Source: Tragulus kanchil
Lineage: Eukaryota > Chordata > Mammalia > Artiodactyla > Tragulidae
Length of the DNA: 64,000 nucleotides
NCBI GenBank assembly: GCA_022376925.1
Contig: JAIOJX010000025.1
Span: 94,329,608-94,393,607, forward strand
Direction: 5' to 3'
Below, piece by piece: positions 48,001 to 59,209 of this stretch. The translations under genes were made by a program, and so were the position numbers. The notes below the pieces were generated by a model that saw only the letters and a list, made by a program, of their open reading frames with translations, was not told the DNA's origin and did no database searches. Position 1 is the stretch's first letter; each line of letters begins with the position of its first letter.

Positions 48001-51000
48001 CATGGGGCCTGGGTGACTGAATGATGATACAACTACAGGAGAAGTCTCAATACTTATCTCAAAGAAGACAAATTTAGAACAGTCAGAACTGAAAATGACA
48101 AGGAAAAGACCTATATTCACATTTATTTCTTATACTGGGACAACCCGGTATAAAGGACATTTCACTGGACAATGAGTGACTCTGACACCATGATTTGTTG
48201 CAAATGATACCCATAACCAACAAGATTTCCTTATCCCACAAAAAAGATGTAAGATTACAGATCTCCTCCTTATGTAACACTCACCAAGGAATTTTTTCTT
48301 TTCCTCCAGAGTCAATTTGTGTAAAGCCTTCCAAAACATCACTATGGTGGGATGTGAACTGTCGTATCCATGTTCATAAAGTGCATTCTGGAGAAAGATG
48401 CAAAACAAATATTCAAGAAAAAAACCAAAATTTCAATTCAAACCACTTGGCCTTTATGATGTACCTTTTCAAAAGTTTCCCAGTCATAATCAGTATTTCC
48501 AATAATCACATCCTTGAGTTCTTCAGGATGGAAAAATTCAATAATGTCCTTGTCACACACTCTGTAAAATCCTCTTTGAAATTCTTCATAAACTGCCTTT
48601 ACAGAGACGTTGAAGATGTAATTGACATACTTAGAAACATAATCTCTCCTTTAATGAAACAAAAAATGATTATCACTTTACTGCAATACCCTAAACAAAA
48701 CCAGGGGAGGGGGTGGAAAGAACAATATAAATAGAAGTAAGAGATAGTGTGGCCTTGGGGTCTGCTTGGCTGCTGTAGAACCTTCCCCAAACAAGGGAAG
48801 ATTTTCCACCCTGAGGGAGCAATAAAGGACTTGTCATGACCTACTTTCCCTTTTCATTTTCTTCCATTCTGCAGAGTGAGCTTTTAAGGAAGCCTCTTTG
48901 AACTTCATACTTCATGGAAATGTCACAGATGCTCTTTTAATAAAAGAGCCTGCAGCAGCAGTGAAAACCCAGAATAGCCAAAAACAAATAAGTTAAAAAA
49001 AAAAAAACAACAAAAAACACTCAAACAGGCCTCCGGACCAAGAGAAAACAGAAGCTCTCTGAGGTGAGCCCAGCACTTTACTTGCAGTTTCTGCCTTTGG
49101 GCACACCTGTTGATTCTTTCAGGGGAACGGGTCAGGCAGACAAACTGAGGAATATTAAAAAAATAGAGGATTCCCTGGTGGTCCAGTGGATAAAGAGTCT
49201 GCATTGCTGTGCAAGGGGCACTAGTTCAATCCCTGGCCCAGGAAGATCCCACATGCCACGGAGCGGCTGGACCAGAGTGTCCAATTATGAGCCAGTGCTC
49301 TGGAGCACATGCACCCAGAGCCGGTGCTCTGCAACTAGAGAGGCCACTGTGATGGGAGGCTCACACATGCCAAAGAATAAAAAAGATGGTTAAAAAGAAA
49401 AATGATGACTTAGCGGCAAAAAATAAATGAATAAAATATACCACGGAGCTATAAATGTTCCATTTCTTGATCTGTATATTTATAATTTTAAACTTTTCTG
49501 TATGTTGTACAGTAATACAAAATTATTTAAATAAAGATTTTTAAAAATTAAAGAAAAAAAATGGGCTTTAGGCCAGTATGTTCACAGAAATATGTTCAAA
49601 GAAATATCTTTGCCACTCAGACCAACCATAAGGGGAATATTCTACGATCCCACATTCTAAGGCTTTTTTAAAAAAAATCAGGCTATTTTGGGTTTTCATT
49701 GCTGCTGCAGGCTCTTCTCTAGTTGCAGGGAGTGGGGGCTACTCTCTAGTTGAGGTGAGCAGAATTCTTGTTGCAATGACTTTTCTTGTTGTGGAACTCG
49801 GGCTCCAGGGTACATGGGCTCAATAGGCTCCATAGTTGTGGCTCACAGGCTTAGCTGCTCTGCAGCATGTGGGATCTTTCTGGATCAGGGATTGAACCAG
49901 TGTCTCCTGCCCTGGCAGGTGAACTCCTTACCAATGAGCTACCAGGGAAGTCCCCAAACTCGAAGGCTTTAAATAGCACTCCATAAGGTAATGGGAAATC
50001 AAGATACCACCGTAACATCTAGTAATATTAACAAGACTAAGTGCAGGTTATGGACTGGGCACCATGGTGAACTAGATGCTGGATAAACAATGTTGAGCAA
50101 GAGAGACCACACTCCTGCCATCACATAGCTCATAAGAGCTGAAGGAAACACTGACAAATAAGAAAAAAAAAACATCCCAAAGTGTGACATGAAAAGAAAA
50201 AGTAAAGCTGGGCAAGGGAATAAAGACAGAGGTCAAGCAGTATGATCCTAGACTGGAAGATAAGGGAAGGCCTCCTCAAGAAACCATGTCCTTCCCTGCC
50301 AGTAGACAAACTCGGGAGACACACACATGCATACAACATGCATCAATCCCCTGTCTTACTGGAAAATGATTAATTAAGAAAGGGAAATTAACATGAAATG
50401 ATGCTTAACCTCACTTATTATTAGAGAAATGCAAATCAAAGCTACAATGAGATATCACCTCACACCAGTCAGAATGGCCATCATCAACAAATCTACAGAC
50501 AATAAATGCTGGAGAGGGTGTGGAGAAAAGGGAACACTCCTGCATTGCTGGTGGGAATGTAAATTGGTACAGTCTCTATGGAAGACAGTATGGAGATTCC
50601 TTAAAAATCTAAAAATAGAAGCACCATACGACCCAGCAATCCCACTATTAGGCTTATACCCCGATGAAATCAAAACTGAAAGAAGCACCTGTACCCCAGT
50701 GTTCATTGCAGCTCTCTATATAATAGCTAGAACATGGAAGCAACCTAGACGTCCATTGACGGATGAATGGATAAAGAAGCTCTGGTACATATATACAATG
50801 GAATACTACTCAGCTGTAAAATTTTGGAAATGCAGAAGAATCAGTCCTAATGAGGTGGTTGGATCTAGAATCTATCATAAAAAGTGAAGTCAAAAAGAGA
50901 AAGACAAGTACAGTATACTAACACATATATATGGAATCTAGTAAAAGGGTAATGATAACACATGCAGTGAACCCACGGAAAAACAGACACAGAATAGACA

Positions 51001-53999
51001 TTATGGACACTGCGGGGAATGAACAGTGGGTGGGAGGCACAGAGGGAGTAACGTGGAAACCTATACTATCATATGTGAAAAAGATAGCTATTGTCATTGT
51101 GCTGAGGGAATAGGAGTTCCTACAAGGGCTCGGTGCGACATCCTGGAGGGGTGAGATGGGGGGGTGCTGGGAGGGGGGAGGGGACCAGGGATATGCATAT
51201 GACTGATCTGAAAACATACATGTCTGTGAACAACAAAACTCTGTAAAAACTTTTAAAAAAATAAAATTTAAATTTTTTAAAAAAGAAAGGAAAATTATAA
51301 TAACAAGGAATTTTTAGAGCCCAGTGAAATTAACAGTGTGCAAAGAGTCGTATATGACTAATACTTTCACTTTTCAAACAAAAACAAGTATTTCTTTATA
51401 CTTACTTGTTAGTCTGGTCGACAGTTATGTGACTTCCGTTAGGAATTAACTCTACATCAGTTTTGTCCCAATGCACCTGTAACCACAAATGAACTCAGTA
51501 TCTCCAAGAGAAACCCAAATAATTTACTATCAACAAAAACACTTTCGAGCATGTGTATTTTCCTCAAAATCTGTGGAAATGTATTTTGTCATAAAACCAA
51601 CAAGGTGGTAAAAATTACCTTTATCATGGAGAATAAAAATAATTTTAAAAATCTGAGAGGTGGGGAGAAAAGGGAACACTCCTGCATTGCTGGTGGGAAT
51701 GTAAATTGGTACAGTCTCTATGGAAGACAGTATGGAGATTCCTTAAAAATCTAAAAATAGAAGCACCATACGACCCAGCAATCCCACTATTAGGCTTATA
51801 CCCCGATGAAATCAAAACTGAAAGAAGCACCTGTACCCCAGTGTTCATTGCAGCTCTCTATATAATAGCTAGAACATGGAAGCAACCTAGACGTCCATTG
51901 ACGGATGAATGGATAAAGAAGCTCTGGTACATATATACAATGGAATACTACTCAGCTGTAAAATTTTGGAAATGCAGAAGAATCAGTCCTAATGAGGTGG
52001 TTGGATCTAGAATCTATCATAAAAAGTGAAGTCAAAAAGAGAAAGACAAGTACAGTATACTAACACATATATATGGAATCTAGTAAAAGGGTAATGATAA
52101 CACATGCAGTGAACCCACGGAAAAACAGACACAGAATAGACATTATGGACACTGCGGGGAATGAACAGTGGGTGGGAGGCACAGAGGGAGTAACGTGGAA
52201 ACCTATACTATCATATGTGAAAAAGATAGCTATTGTCATTGTGCTGAGGGAATAGGAGTTCCTACAAGGGCTCGGTGCGACATCCTGGAGGGGTGAGATG
52301 GGGGGGTGCTGGGAGGGGGGAGGGGACCAGGGATATGCATATGACTGATCTGGGAACATACATGTCTGTGAACAACAAAACTCTGTAAAAACTTTTAAAA
52401 AAATAAAATTTAAATTTTTTAAAAAAGAAAGGAAAATTATAATAACAAGGAATTTTTAGAGCCCAGTGAAATTAACAGTGTGCAAAGAGTCGTATATGAC
52501 TAATACTTTCACTTTTCAAACAAAAACAAGTATTTCTTTATACTTACTTGTTAGTCTGGTCGACAGTTATGTGACTTCCGTTAGGAATTAACTCTACATC
52601 AGTTTTGTCCCAATGCACCTGTAACCACAAATGAACTCAGTATCTCCAAGAGAAACCCAAATAATTTACTATCAACAAAAACACTTTCGAGCATGTGTAT
52701 TTTCCTCAAAAATCTGTGGAAATGTATTTTTGTCATAAAACCCAGCAAGGTGGTAAAAAATTACCTTTATCATGGAGAATAAAAAATAATTTTTAAAAAA
52801 TCTGAACTACCTATTTTAACTGATCACACTGAGTGAACTACTGGGAAAACTGGCACATTTCAGTATTCACTTTATATAGTACAGCCTCAGTATGGTAGAT
52901 TTGAAAACCTGGCCACAAATTCCTCCCATCCTGGTATTTATGCCATGTAACTTTGCAACAGCTCCCATCAAGATGGGGCTGATTCTTTCAGGGGAAGGGG
53001 CCAGGCAGATAAACTGAGGAATATTAATAAAACAGCGGCTCGCCTGGTGGTCCAGTGGGTAAAGAGTCAACCTTGCAGTGCAAGGGGCACTAGTTCGATC
53101 CCCGGCCTGGGAAGATCCCATGTGCCACAGAGCAGCTGGACCTGTGTGTCCAATTATGAGCCAGCACTCTGAAGCGCGTGCGCCCAGAGCTGGTGCTCTG
53201 CAGTGAGAGAGGCCACTGCAATGGGAGGCCCACACATGCCAAAGAATAAAAAGATGGATGAAAATAAATAAAATTAAGAGGCATAATGGGGAAAAGAATA
53301 AAAGTGTTAAAAAAAAGAGATGGGGTTCTGTTTATTCAGCTCTGAAACTGGGTGTAGCAGTGTGGAATACTCTGGCCAACAGGACCTGACAGAAGCAAAA
53401 GCTTGAAAAGAAGCTGTGTGTTGGGCCTTGTCATCATCATCTTCTTTCTGTAACCCTTCACTCTGTGAAGAAGCCTCAGCTAGCTTAGTGGAGGATGAGG
53501 CCACTAGAACCAAGACAGCTGTCCCAGCTGCACCCCGTCAACCTACCAGCCTACAGGTGTGTGAGCAAGGCCACTGTGGTCCACACAGTGGAGTGGACCA
53601 AGCCAGGACAGTCCAGAAACCCCCAGAATCATGTTTGTTCTTTTTAAGTCACCAAGTTTAGGTCCTATCTGTTACTTAGTAAAATCCAACCGATGATACA
53701 CCCAGCTCATAAAAAATGAAGAAAAAAATACCTTTTGTACTAGCTTAATTGAGAGGTTTTTTTTAATGAAAATATATAGTTAATCAGATTATAAGGCATA
53801 TAAATTTATATACAAATTTGTAAACTATATAAATTTGTAAAGTATATATTTGTATATAAATTTATAAAGCACATAAACCTATAATTAATCAAATGAAATA
53901 TGATCTATATTTTGATTTTTACTGTTACTTACATTAAAATGGATATGAAAAACTTCTCCAATGTCATGGTCATCATCATCCAGAAGTGTCTGCAAATGC
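44826..53999 (-). CDS. HERC5: HERC5, last five coding exons (partial, HECT domain end)
   Basis: In gene order the exons are 53999-53933, 51476-51406, 48648-48465, 47242-47140 and 45028-44826. All have AG acceptors and GT donors, and their phases join without a stop to give about 208 residues ending at a TGA (44828-44826). The joined product reads as HECT domain, with segments such as [45 protein letters not shown] and [18 protein letters not shown]5 is the interferon-induced E3 that attaches ISG15 to newly made proteins. The choice over HERC6 rests on the C-terminus ending at NNRGFV and on its convergent position beside PIGY. Oddities: the catalytic Cys is His (codon 44918-44916), and three exons recur in the tandem duplications. 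The N-lobe start, RCC1 repeats and promoter lie to the right of what I can identify. Confidence 0.85.
45924..46126 (-). CDS. HERC5: HERC5 last coding exon A (copy nearer exon B)
   Basis: This exon has 203 nt including TGA, after acceptor TTTTTTCAG. It encodes the HECT C-lobe [20 protein letters not shown] through [14 protein letters not shown] to NNRGFV. The position normally held by the catalytic Cys, in the stretch [14 protein letters not shown], is His (codon at 46016-46014). It is identical to the copy at 44826-45028. As the first acceptor reached from exon B, it would be the one spliced if the duplication were real. Confidence 0.8.
47140..47242 (-). CDS. HERC5: HERC5 exon B, duplicate copy
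   Basis: This is an identical second copy of the 103-nt exon, 1145 bp from 48285-48387, with intact splice sites. It probably arose from the assembly duplication. Only one of the two copies should be used. Confidence 0.6.
48285..48387 (-). CDS. HERC5: HERC5 coding exon B (copy adjoining exon C)
   Basis: This exon has 103 nt, acceptor TTTCTCCAG and donor GTGAGT. It encodes [15 protein letters not shown] and [18 protein letters not shown]. It directly continues FEK from exon C. It leaves one base (G) to form Val with the last exon. A duplicate lies at 47140-47242, and using both would break the frame. Confidence 0.82.
48465..48648 (-). CDS. HERC5: HERC5 coding exon C
   Basis: This exon has 184 nt, with its acceptor at 48649-48650 and donor GTACAT starting at 48464. 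It encodes [20 protein letters not shown] through [17 protein letters not shown] to FEK, a well conserved HECT N-lobe section. Phase 1 in and phase 0 out match its neighbours. It is single copy and lies just outside the end of the 46222-48494 duplication, except for its last ~30 bases, which reappear at 47320-47349. Confidence 0.85.
49108..49407 (+). mobile_element. 5'-extended tRNA-Glu SINE
   Basis: The SINE (from about 49166) is preceded by about 57 bp (GATTCTTTCAGGGG through GAGGAATATTAA) that also precede the SINE at 53036. The shared extra segment ends exactly where the tRNA head starts. Confidence 0.8.
49665..49956 (-). mobile_element. CHR-type SINE
   Basis: A - strand copy ending in GGGAAGTCCCC, in a HERC5 intron and so sense to HERC5. 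Confidence 0.85.
50388..51285 (+). mobile_element. 5'-truncated L1 3' end in HERC5 intron
   Basis: The ORF2 C-terminus is readable ([51 protein letters not shown]), followed by a G-rich 3' UTR and an A-rich tail. Imperfect flanking repeats at about 50375-50391 and 51281-51297 look like a target-site duplication. It lies antisense to HERC5 between exons D and C. Most of it is repeated at 51664-52427 (D15). Confidence 0.9.
51406..51476 (-). CDS. HERC5: HERC5 coding exon D (copy 1)
   Basis: This exon has 71 nt, acceptor TTACAG and donor GTAAGTAT. It encodes [14 protein letters not shown] and ends with two bases (AA) that are completed by the next exon. An identical copy with the same splice sites lies at 52548-52618, inside the 1142-bp duplication. 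Using both would shift the frame because 71 is not divisible by 3. Confidence 0.82.
52548..52618 (-). CDS. HERC5: HERC5 exon D, duplicate copy
   Basis: This is the second copy of the 71-nt exon, offset by 1142 bp from 51406-51476 and unchanged, with both splice sites. It is most likely an assembly duplicate rather than a real extra exon. Only one of the two belongs in a gene model. Confidence 0.6.
52912..53690. repeat. Ancient dispersed repeat interrupted by a SINE
   Basis: CCCATCCTGGTATTTATGCC (52924) and the later part 53321-53690 (GTGGAGGATGAGGCCAC, ending TAAGTCACCAAGTTTA) belong together. The 5'-extended SINE at 52980-53317 splits them. Class not resolved. Confidence 0.5.
52980..53317 (+). 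mobile_element. 5'-extended tRNA-Glu SINE splitting an older repeat
   Basis: It has the same 5' extension plus SINE as 49108-49407. Flanking AGATGGGG at about 52971 and 53318 looks like the target duplication, so the extension was inserted together with the SINE. The host repeat continues on both sides. Confidence 0.82.
53933..53999 (-). CDS. HERC5: HERC5 coding exon E (fifth from last)
   Basis: This exon has 67 nt, with acceptor TTCTTTAG at 54000-54001 and donor GTAAGT starting at 53932. It encodes an acidic stretch ([18 protein letters not shown]) typical of the HECT N-lobe. It begins with one base completing a split codon and ends in phase 0. It is present once. Confidence 0.8.
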
Positions 54000-54400
54000 C
54001 TAAAGAATAAACAGTTTTTACTGTCAATAATCATGACAGCTAGATAATGTCAAGGACATGCCTATTCTCAAGCTGGGAGGTCAGGTTCGATTCACCTGTT
54101 TCTGTGTACTGATAGTCCAACTAAGGCCAGACCGCAACCACAAGTGTGAGGTTTGGAGGTTGATTTGCAATTCTGCTAGCTCCTCAGCTGATTTCTACTT
54201 CTCTTCCCTCCGCCCTAGCTACAGTGGTATCAGGTAAAAGCTGCCAGAAATGACATATGGTACAGGTACAACTTAGGAAAGCTTCAGTAACTCTCTCTGA
54301 AGGGATGCCTGCCATTGGGGAAGGCCTCTGGGAGAAGGTGGAATTCAAGTTGATTTTTTCCCCTGATGGATATTTTACTACTATATTATGCTAAAATCTA

Positions 54401-54520
54401 AATCTTTTTTTTTTGGCCATGCCATGAAGCTTGCAGGATCTCAGTTCCCTGACCAAGGACTAAACTCAGACCATGGTCATAAAAGTACCAAGTCCTAACT
54501 GGACAGCTATGGAACTCTCT
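54401..54520 (-). mobile_element. Truncated CHR-type SINE
   Basis: Starts after a T-run with GGCCATGCCATG and contains the TTCCCTGACCAAGGA head region. Diverged. Confidence 0.65.
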
Positions 54521-55080
54521 AAACTGCTGGATCTTTTTATCGTATCTTGGTAAAGACAGACCATGTTTTCTTGTGTTTTGGGAGGCTGAGAGAGAGTAAT
54601 GGGAACTCAGCTGACAAAAGTAGATTCATCACAGACCTGGTTCATGATGCGCTGTCATTGTATGTCCAGGTTTGGCTCATTTGCTTACTTATGGGTATGT
54701 TTAAGAAGAACACCTGTGAACCTGGCTCCACAAACAAGAATTAAAACACTGCCAACATCTTGTTAACCACCTACTGACAGGGGGTACATTCCTTATTCCA
54801 CTTTTTACCACCCCCAAAATGTTATACACATAATTATAGTTAGAAGAGTATCTTTTCTCTTTATTAAGGTTATCTCCTGATGAACAGAGGACTTCTTTAA
54901 TCTTACTGCAGTTAAATGTGTATCTTTGCTTTAATGTTGATATTTTTATATTTTGCTTGAGAAATTCCAATAGTGTGAAATAACTGTGCACATTTTCATC
55001 ATTCTTGCATTCAATACTTAAGTCCATTTTCCATACAGAGTTGATTTTGGTCCATGGCCTAAGGTTCTCCTTTTCCCCCA

Positions 55081-57380
55081 GATGTGTTAATTTAAGAGCA
55101 CTTCCATTTCCATTGATTTACTATAATACCACTAACAAAGTGCCAAGTGTATAGAGGTCAGGTGCTTTGCTCTCCAGTCCCATTGGAAAGTGAGCATCAA
55201 TATCATAATGCCATAATTAATATGGCTTTCTAGTGATTCTTGATATCTCTAAGGTCAATTTCCCCATCCTTATTCACCTTACAAATGATTTCTGGCTATT
55301 CTTGACCCCCTGTTTATCCATATAAACTTTAAATCAGCTTGTTCTTTTTAAAGCCTGCTGGGAGTAAAATGGGAGTTTTACTGAGTATAGAGATCAGGGA
55401 TTCTCAAAGTATAACTAACAACTTTTTGGAATCCCTAAAGCCTTTGTTGGGTGGCATGAGACGGTGGGGGTCCACAAGGTCAAAAACAAATTTCACAATA
55501 ATACTAATATGTTACTTGCTTCCTTCACATTCTGCCATGAGTACAGAACAGTTTTCCAGGAACTATATGATAGCTAATAAATGTGTTTTCCTGTATTTAT
55601 AACATATATCACTTTTAATTTTTAATATTATAAATACTGACAAATTTAATCAATATAAGTAAAAGCTCTTTGATGTCCTCTACTAATTTCTGAGAATCTT
55701 AAGAGCTAAAAATTTGAAAAATGCTATTATGGATTTAATGGCTTTTACTAAGTTCATCTATATGCAGTTATTTAGTTTATTAAGTCTTTTTATACAAAAG
55801 CATAATGTAAGTCATTTTCAGTGTTTTCAGTAAAAAATAATGATAAATGTATCTTCTCTCTAAATCTGGTGCTTTCAGTACTTTTTCCTTATTAGTATAC
55901 TAAACATAATGATTAACAGTTGGATTCTCGAGCTAGACTGTGTTCCAATCATGGTTATGTCACTATAGGGTCTGGGGCAAATTACCTAGATTTCTCTGTT
56001 TCAATTTTCTCAACTGTAAAATACAGACGATAACATAAAAACAGAATCATACTACTGTTCTCGTTCTTTAAAAAAATCTCCATAGTATTCCACTGCATAA
56101 ATGTACAAAAAATTACTAATTCCCTGGAGAAGAGAATGGCAACCCACTCCAGAATTCCTGCCTGGAGAACCCCATAGACAGAGGAGTCTGGTGGGCTACA
56201 GTGTGGGTCCCAAAAGTCCCCGGCCCTACTTAGATGTGTTAATTTAAGAGCACTTCCATTTCCATTGATTTACTATAATACCACTAACAAAGTGCCAAGT
56301 GTATAGAGGTCAGGTGCTTTGCTCTCCAGTCCCATTGGAAAGTGAGCATCAATATCATAATGCCATAATTAATATGGCTTTCTAGTGATTCTTGATATCT
56401 CTAAGGTCAATTTCCCCATCCTTATTCACCTTACAAATGATTTCTGGCTATTCTTGACCCCCTGTTTATCCATATAAACTTTAAATCAGCTTGTTCTTTT
56501 TAAAGCCTGCTGGGAGTAAAATGGGAGTTTTACTGAGTATAGAGATCAGGGATTCTCAAAGTATAACTAACAACTTTTTGGAATCCCTAAAGCCTTTGTT
56601 GGGTGGCATGAGACGGTGGGGGTCCACAAGGTCAAAAACAAATTTCACAATAATACTAATATGTTACTTGCTTCCTTCACATTCTGCCATGAGTACAGAA
56701 CAGTTTTCCAGGAACTATATGATAGCTAATAAATGTGTTTTCCTGTATTTATAACATATATCACTTTTAATTTTTAATATTATAAATACTGACAAATTTA
56801 ATCAATATAAGTAAAAGCTCTTTGATGTCCTCTACTAATTTCTGAGAATCTTAAGAGCTAAAAATTTGAAAAATGCTATTATGGATTTAATGGCTTTTAC
56901 TAAGTTCATCTATATGCAGTTATTTAGTTTATTAAGTCTTTTTATACAAAAGCATAATGTAAGTCATTTTCAGTGTTTTCAGTAAAAAATAATGATAAAT
57001 GTATCTTCTCTCTAAATCTGGTGCTTTCAGTACTTTTTCCTTATTAGTATACTAAACATAATGATTAACAGTTGGATTCTCGAGCTAGACTGTGTTCCAA
57101 TCATGGTTATGTCACTATAGGGTCTGGGGCAAATTACCTAGATTTCTCTGTTTCAATTTTCTCAACTGTAAAATACAGACGATAACATAAAAACAGAATC
57201 ATACTACTGTTCTCGTTCTTTAAAAAAATCTCCATAGTATTCCACTGCATAAATGTACAAAAAATTACTAATTCCCTGGAGAAGAGAATGGCAACCCACT
57301 CCAGAATTCCTGCCTGGAGAACCCCATAGACAGAGGAGTCTGGTGGGCTACAGTGTGTGGGGGTCCCAAAAGTCAGACAC
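55081..57380. repeat. Tandem duplication D16 (55081-56212 / 56233-57380)
   Basis: Offset 1152. The left copy degenerates at 56200-56232 just before the right copy begins. Confidence 0.96.
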
Positions 57381-59209
57381 GACTGAGCAACTAACATTTT
57401 CACTTTCTTCACTTTACTGAAGAACTTTAAGGTAGTCTACATACTATAAGCTATTAATACAAAGTGCATTTGCAGACACACATCTCTGCATGACTGTATT
57501 TCTGAGTGTAAAATATCTAGAAGCAGCATTGAGGGTCAAAGTGGTCTTCCTTTATCCATAGTTTTGCTTTCTACAGTTTCAGTTATCTGTGATCTACTGG
57601 AATCTGAAAATATTAAATGAAAAATTCCAGATTTAAATAATTCTTCAGTTCTAAACTGCAGGCCATCCTGAGTAGCATGATGCAATCTCATGCACTCCTG
57701 GGATAAATGAATCATCCCTTTATCCAACATATCATACCTGTTAGTCATTTAGTACCTGCTTCATGACCACTGTGGTATCAGCCCTTGCATCCAAGTAAAC
57801 CCTTATTTAACTTAATAATGGCCCCATAGAGCAAGAATAGTGATGGCATTTGGGATGTGCCAAAGAGACACTGAAAAGTTTAAGTGAAAAGGTGAAAGTT
57901 CTCAACTTAATGAGGAAAGAAAAAATCATATCCTGAGGTTGCTACAATTTACAGTAAGAGAGAATCTTCTGTTGGCGAAATTGTGAAGGAAAAAAGACAC
58001 TTATTCTGGTTTTGCTCTTATATCTCAAACTGAAGAATTATGGCCAGAATGCATGATAAAATGATTAGTTAGGATGGAAAAAGCATTAGATTTGCACATA
58101 AGATATTTTCTCTCTAAATCTGGTGCTTTCAGTACTTTTTCCTTATTAGTATACTAAACATAATGATTAACAGTTGGATTCTCGAGCTAGACTGTGTTCC
58201 AATCATGGTTATGTCACTATAGGGTCTGGGGCAAATTACCTAGATTTCTCTGTTTCAATTTTCTCAACTGTAAAATACAGACGATAACATAAAAACAGAA
58301 TCATACTACTGTTCTCGTTCTTTAAAAAAATCTCCATAGTATTCCACTGCATAAATGTACAAAAAATTACTAATTCCCTGGAGAAGAGAATGGCAACCCA
58401 CTCCAGAATTCCTGCCTGGAGAACCCCATAGACAGAGGAGTCTGGTGGGCTACAGTGTGTGGGGGTCCCAAAAGTCAGACACGACTGAGCAACTAACATT
58501 TTCACTTTCTTCACTTTACTGAAGAACTTTAAGGTAGTCTACATACTATAAGCTATTAATACAAAGTGCATTTGCAGACACACATCTCTGCATGACTGTA
58601 TTTCTGAGTGTAAAATATCTAGAAGCAGCATTGAGGGTCAAAGTGGTCTTCCTTTATCCATAGTTTTGCTTTCTACAGTTTCAGTTATCTGTGATCTACT
58701 GGAATCTGAAAATATTAAATGAAAAATTCCAGATTTAAATAATTCTTCAGTTCTAAACTGCAGGCCATCCTGAGTAGCATGATGCAATCTCATGCACTCC
58801 TGGGATAAATGAATCATCCCTTTATCCAACATATCATACCTGTTAGTCATTTAGTACCTGCTTCATGACCACTGTGGTATCAGCCCTTGCATCCAAGTAA
58901 ACCCTTATTTAACTTAATAATGGCCCCATAGAGCAAGAATAGTGATGGCATTTGGGATGTGCCAAAGAGACACTGAAAAGTTTAAGTGAAAAGGTGAAAG
59001 TTCTCAACTTAATGAGGAAAGAAAAAATCATATCCTGAGGTTGCTACAATTTACAGTAAGAGAGAATCTTCTGTTGGCGAAATTGTGAAGGAAAAAAGAC
59101 ACTTATTCTGGTTTTGCTCTTATATCTCAAACTGAAGAATTATGGCCAGAATGCATGATAAAATGATTAGTTAGGATGGAAAAAGCATTAGATTTGCACA
59201 TAAGATATT
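57006..59209. repeat. Tandem duplication D17 (57006-58107 / 58108-59209)
   Basis: Exactly abutting copies with constant offset 1102. It overlaps the end of D16, so 57006-57380 is present three times in all. Confidence 0.97.
57275..57402 (+). mobile_element. Bov-A 3' half
   Basis: CCTGGAGAAGAGAATGGCAA through CAGACACGACTGAGCAACT is the Bov-A monomer without the tRNA head. Duplicates at 56123-56215 (degraded end) and 58377-58504. Confidence 0.88.

Larger units (their letters stand above)
46222..48494. repeat. Tandem duplication D14 (46222-47349 / 47367-48494)
   Basis: Offset 1145. It includes HERC5 exon B and the last ~30 bases of exon C. It overlaps the end of D13. Confidence 0.96.
50522..52804. 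repeat. Tandem duplication D15 (50522-51656 / 51664-52804)
   Basis: Offset 1142 for most of its length. It includes most of an L1 3' end and HERC5 exon D. Differences are mostly homopolymer lengths near 51610-51650 versus 52750-52800. Confidence 0.96.

Noticed and set aside
53300..53690. Possible exon encoding an 81-residue frame at 53416-53661
   Set aside because: The sequence belongs to an old dispersed mammalian repeat continued from 52912, with no splice context.
44826..53999. Assignment to HERC6 or HERC3 instead of HERC5
   Set aside because: The C-terminal wording and short end (NNRGFV then stop) and the convergent position next to PIGY favour HERC5. HERC6 cannot be fully excluded without alignment.
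54701..55027. 108-codon - strand frame, considered as a further HERC5 exon
   Set aside because: It shows no HECT or RCC1 similarity and no matching splice phase.
55339..55602. 87-codon frame occurring twice (also at 56491-56754)
   Set aside because: The repetition is due to D16, and the peptide resembles no known family. It is not evidence of conservation.
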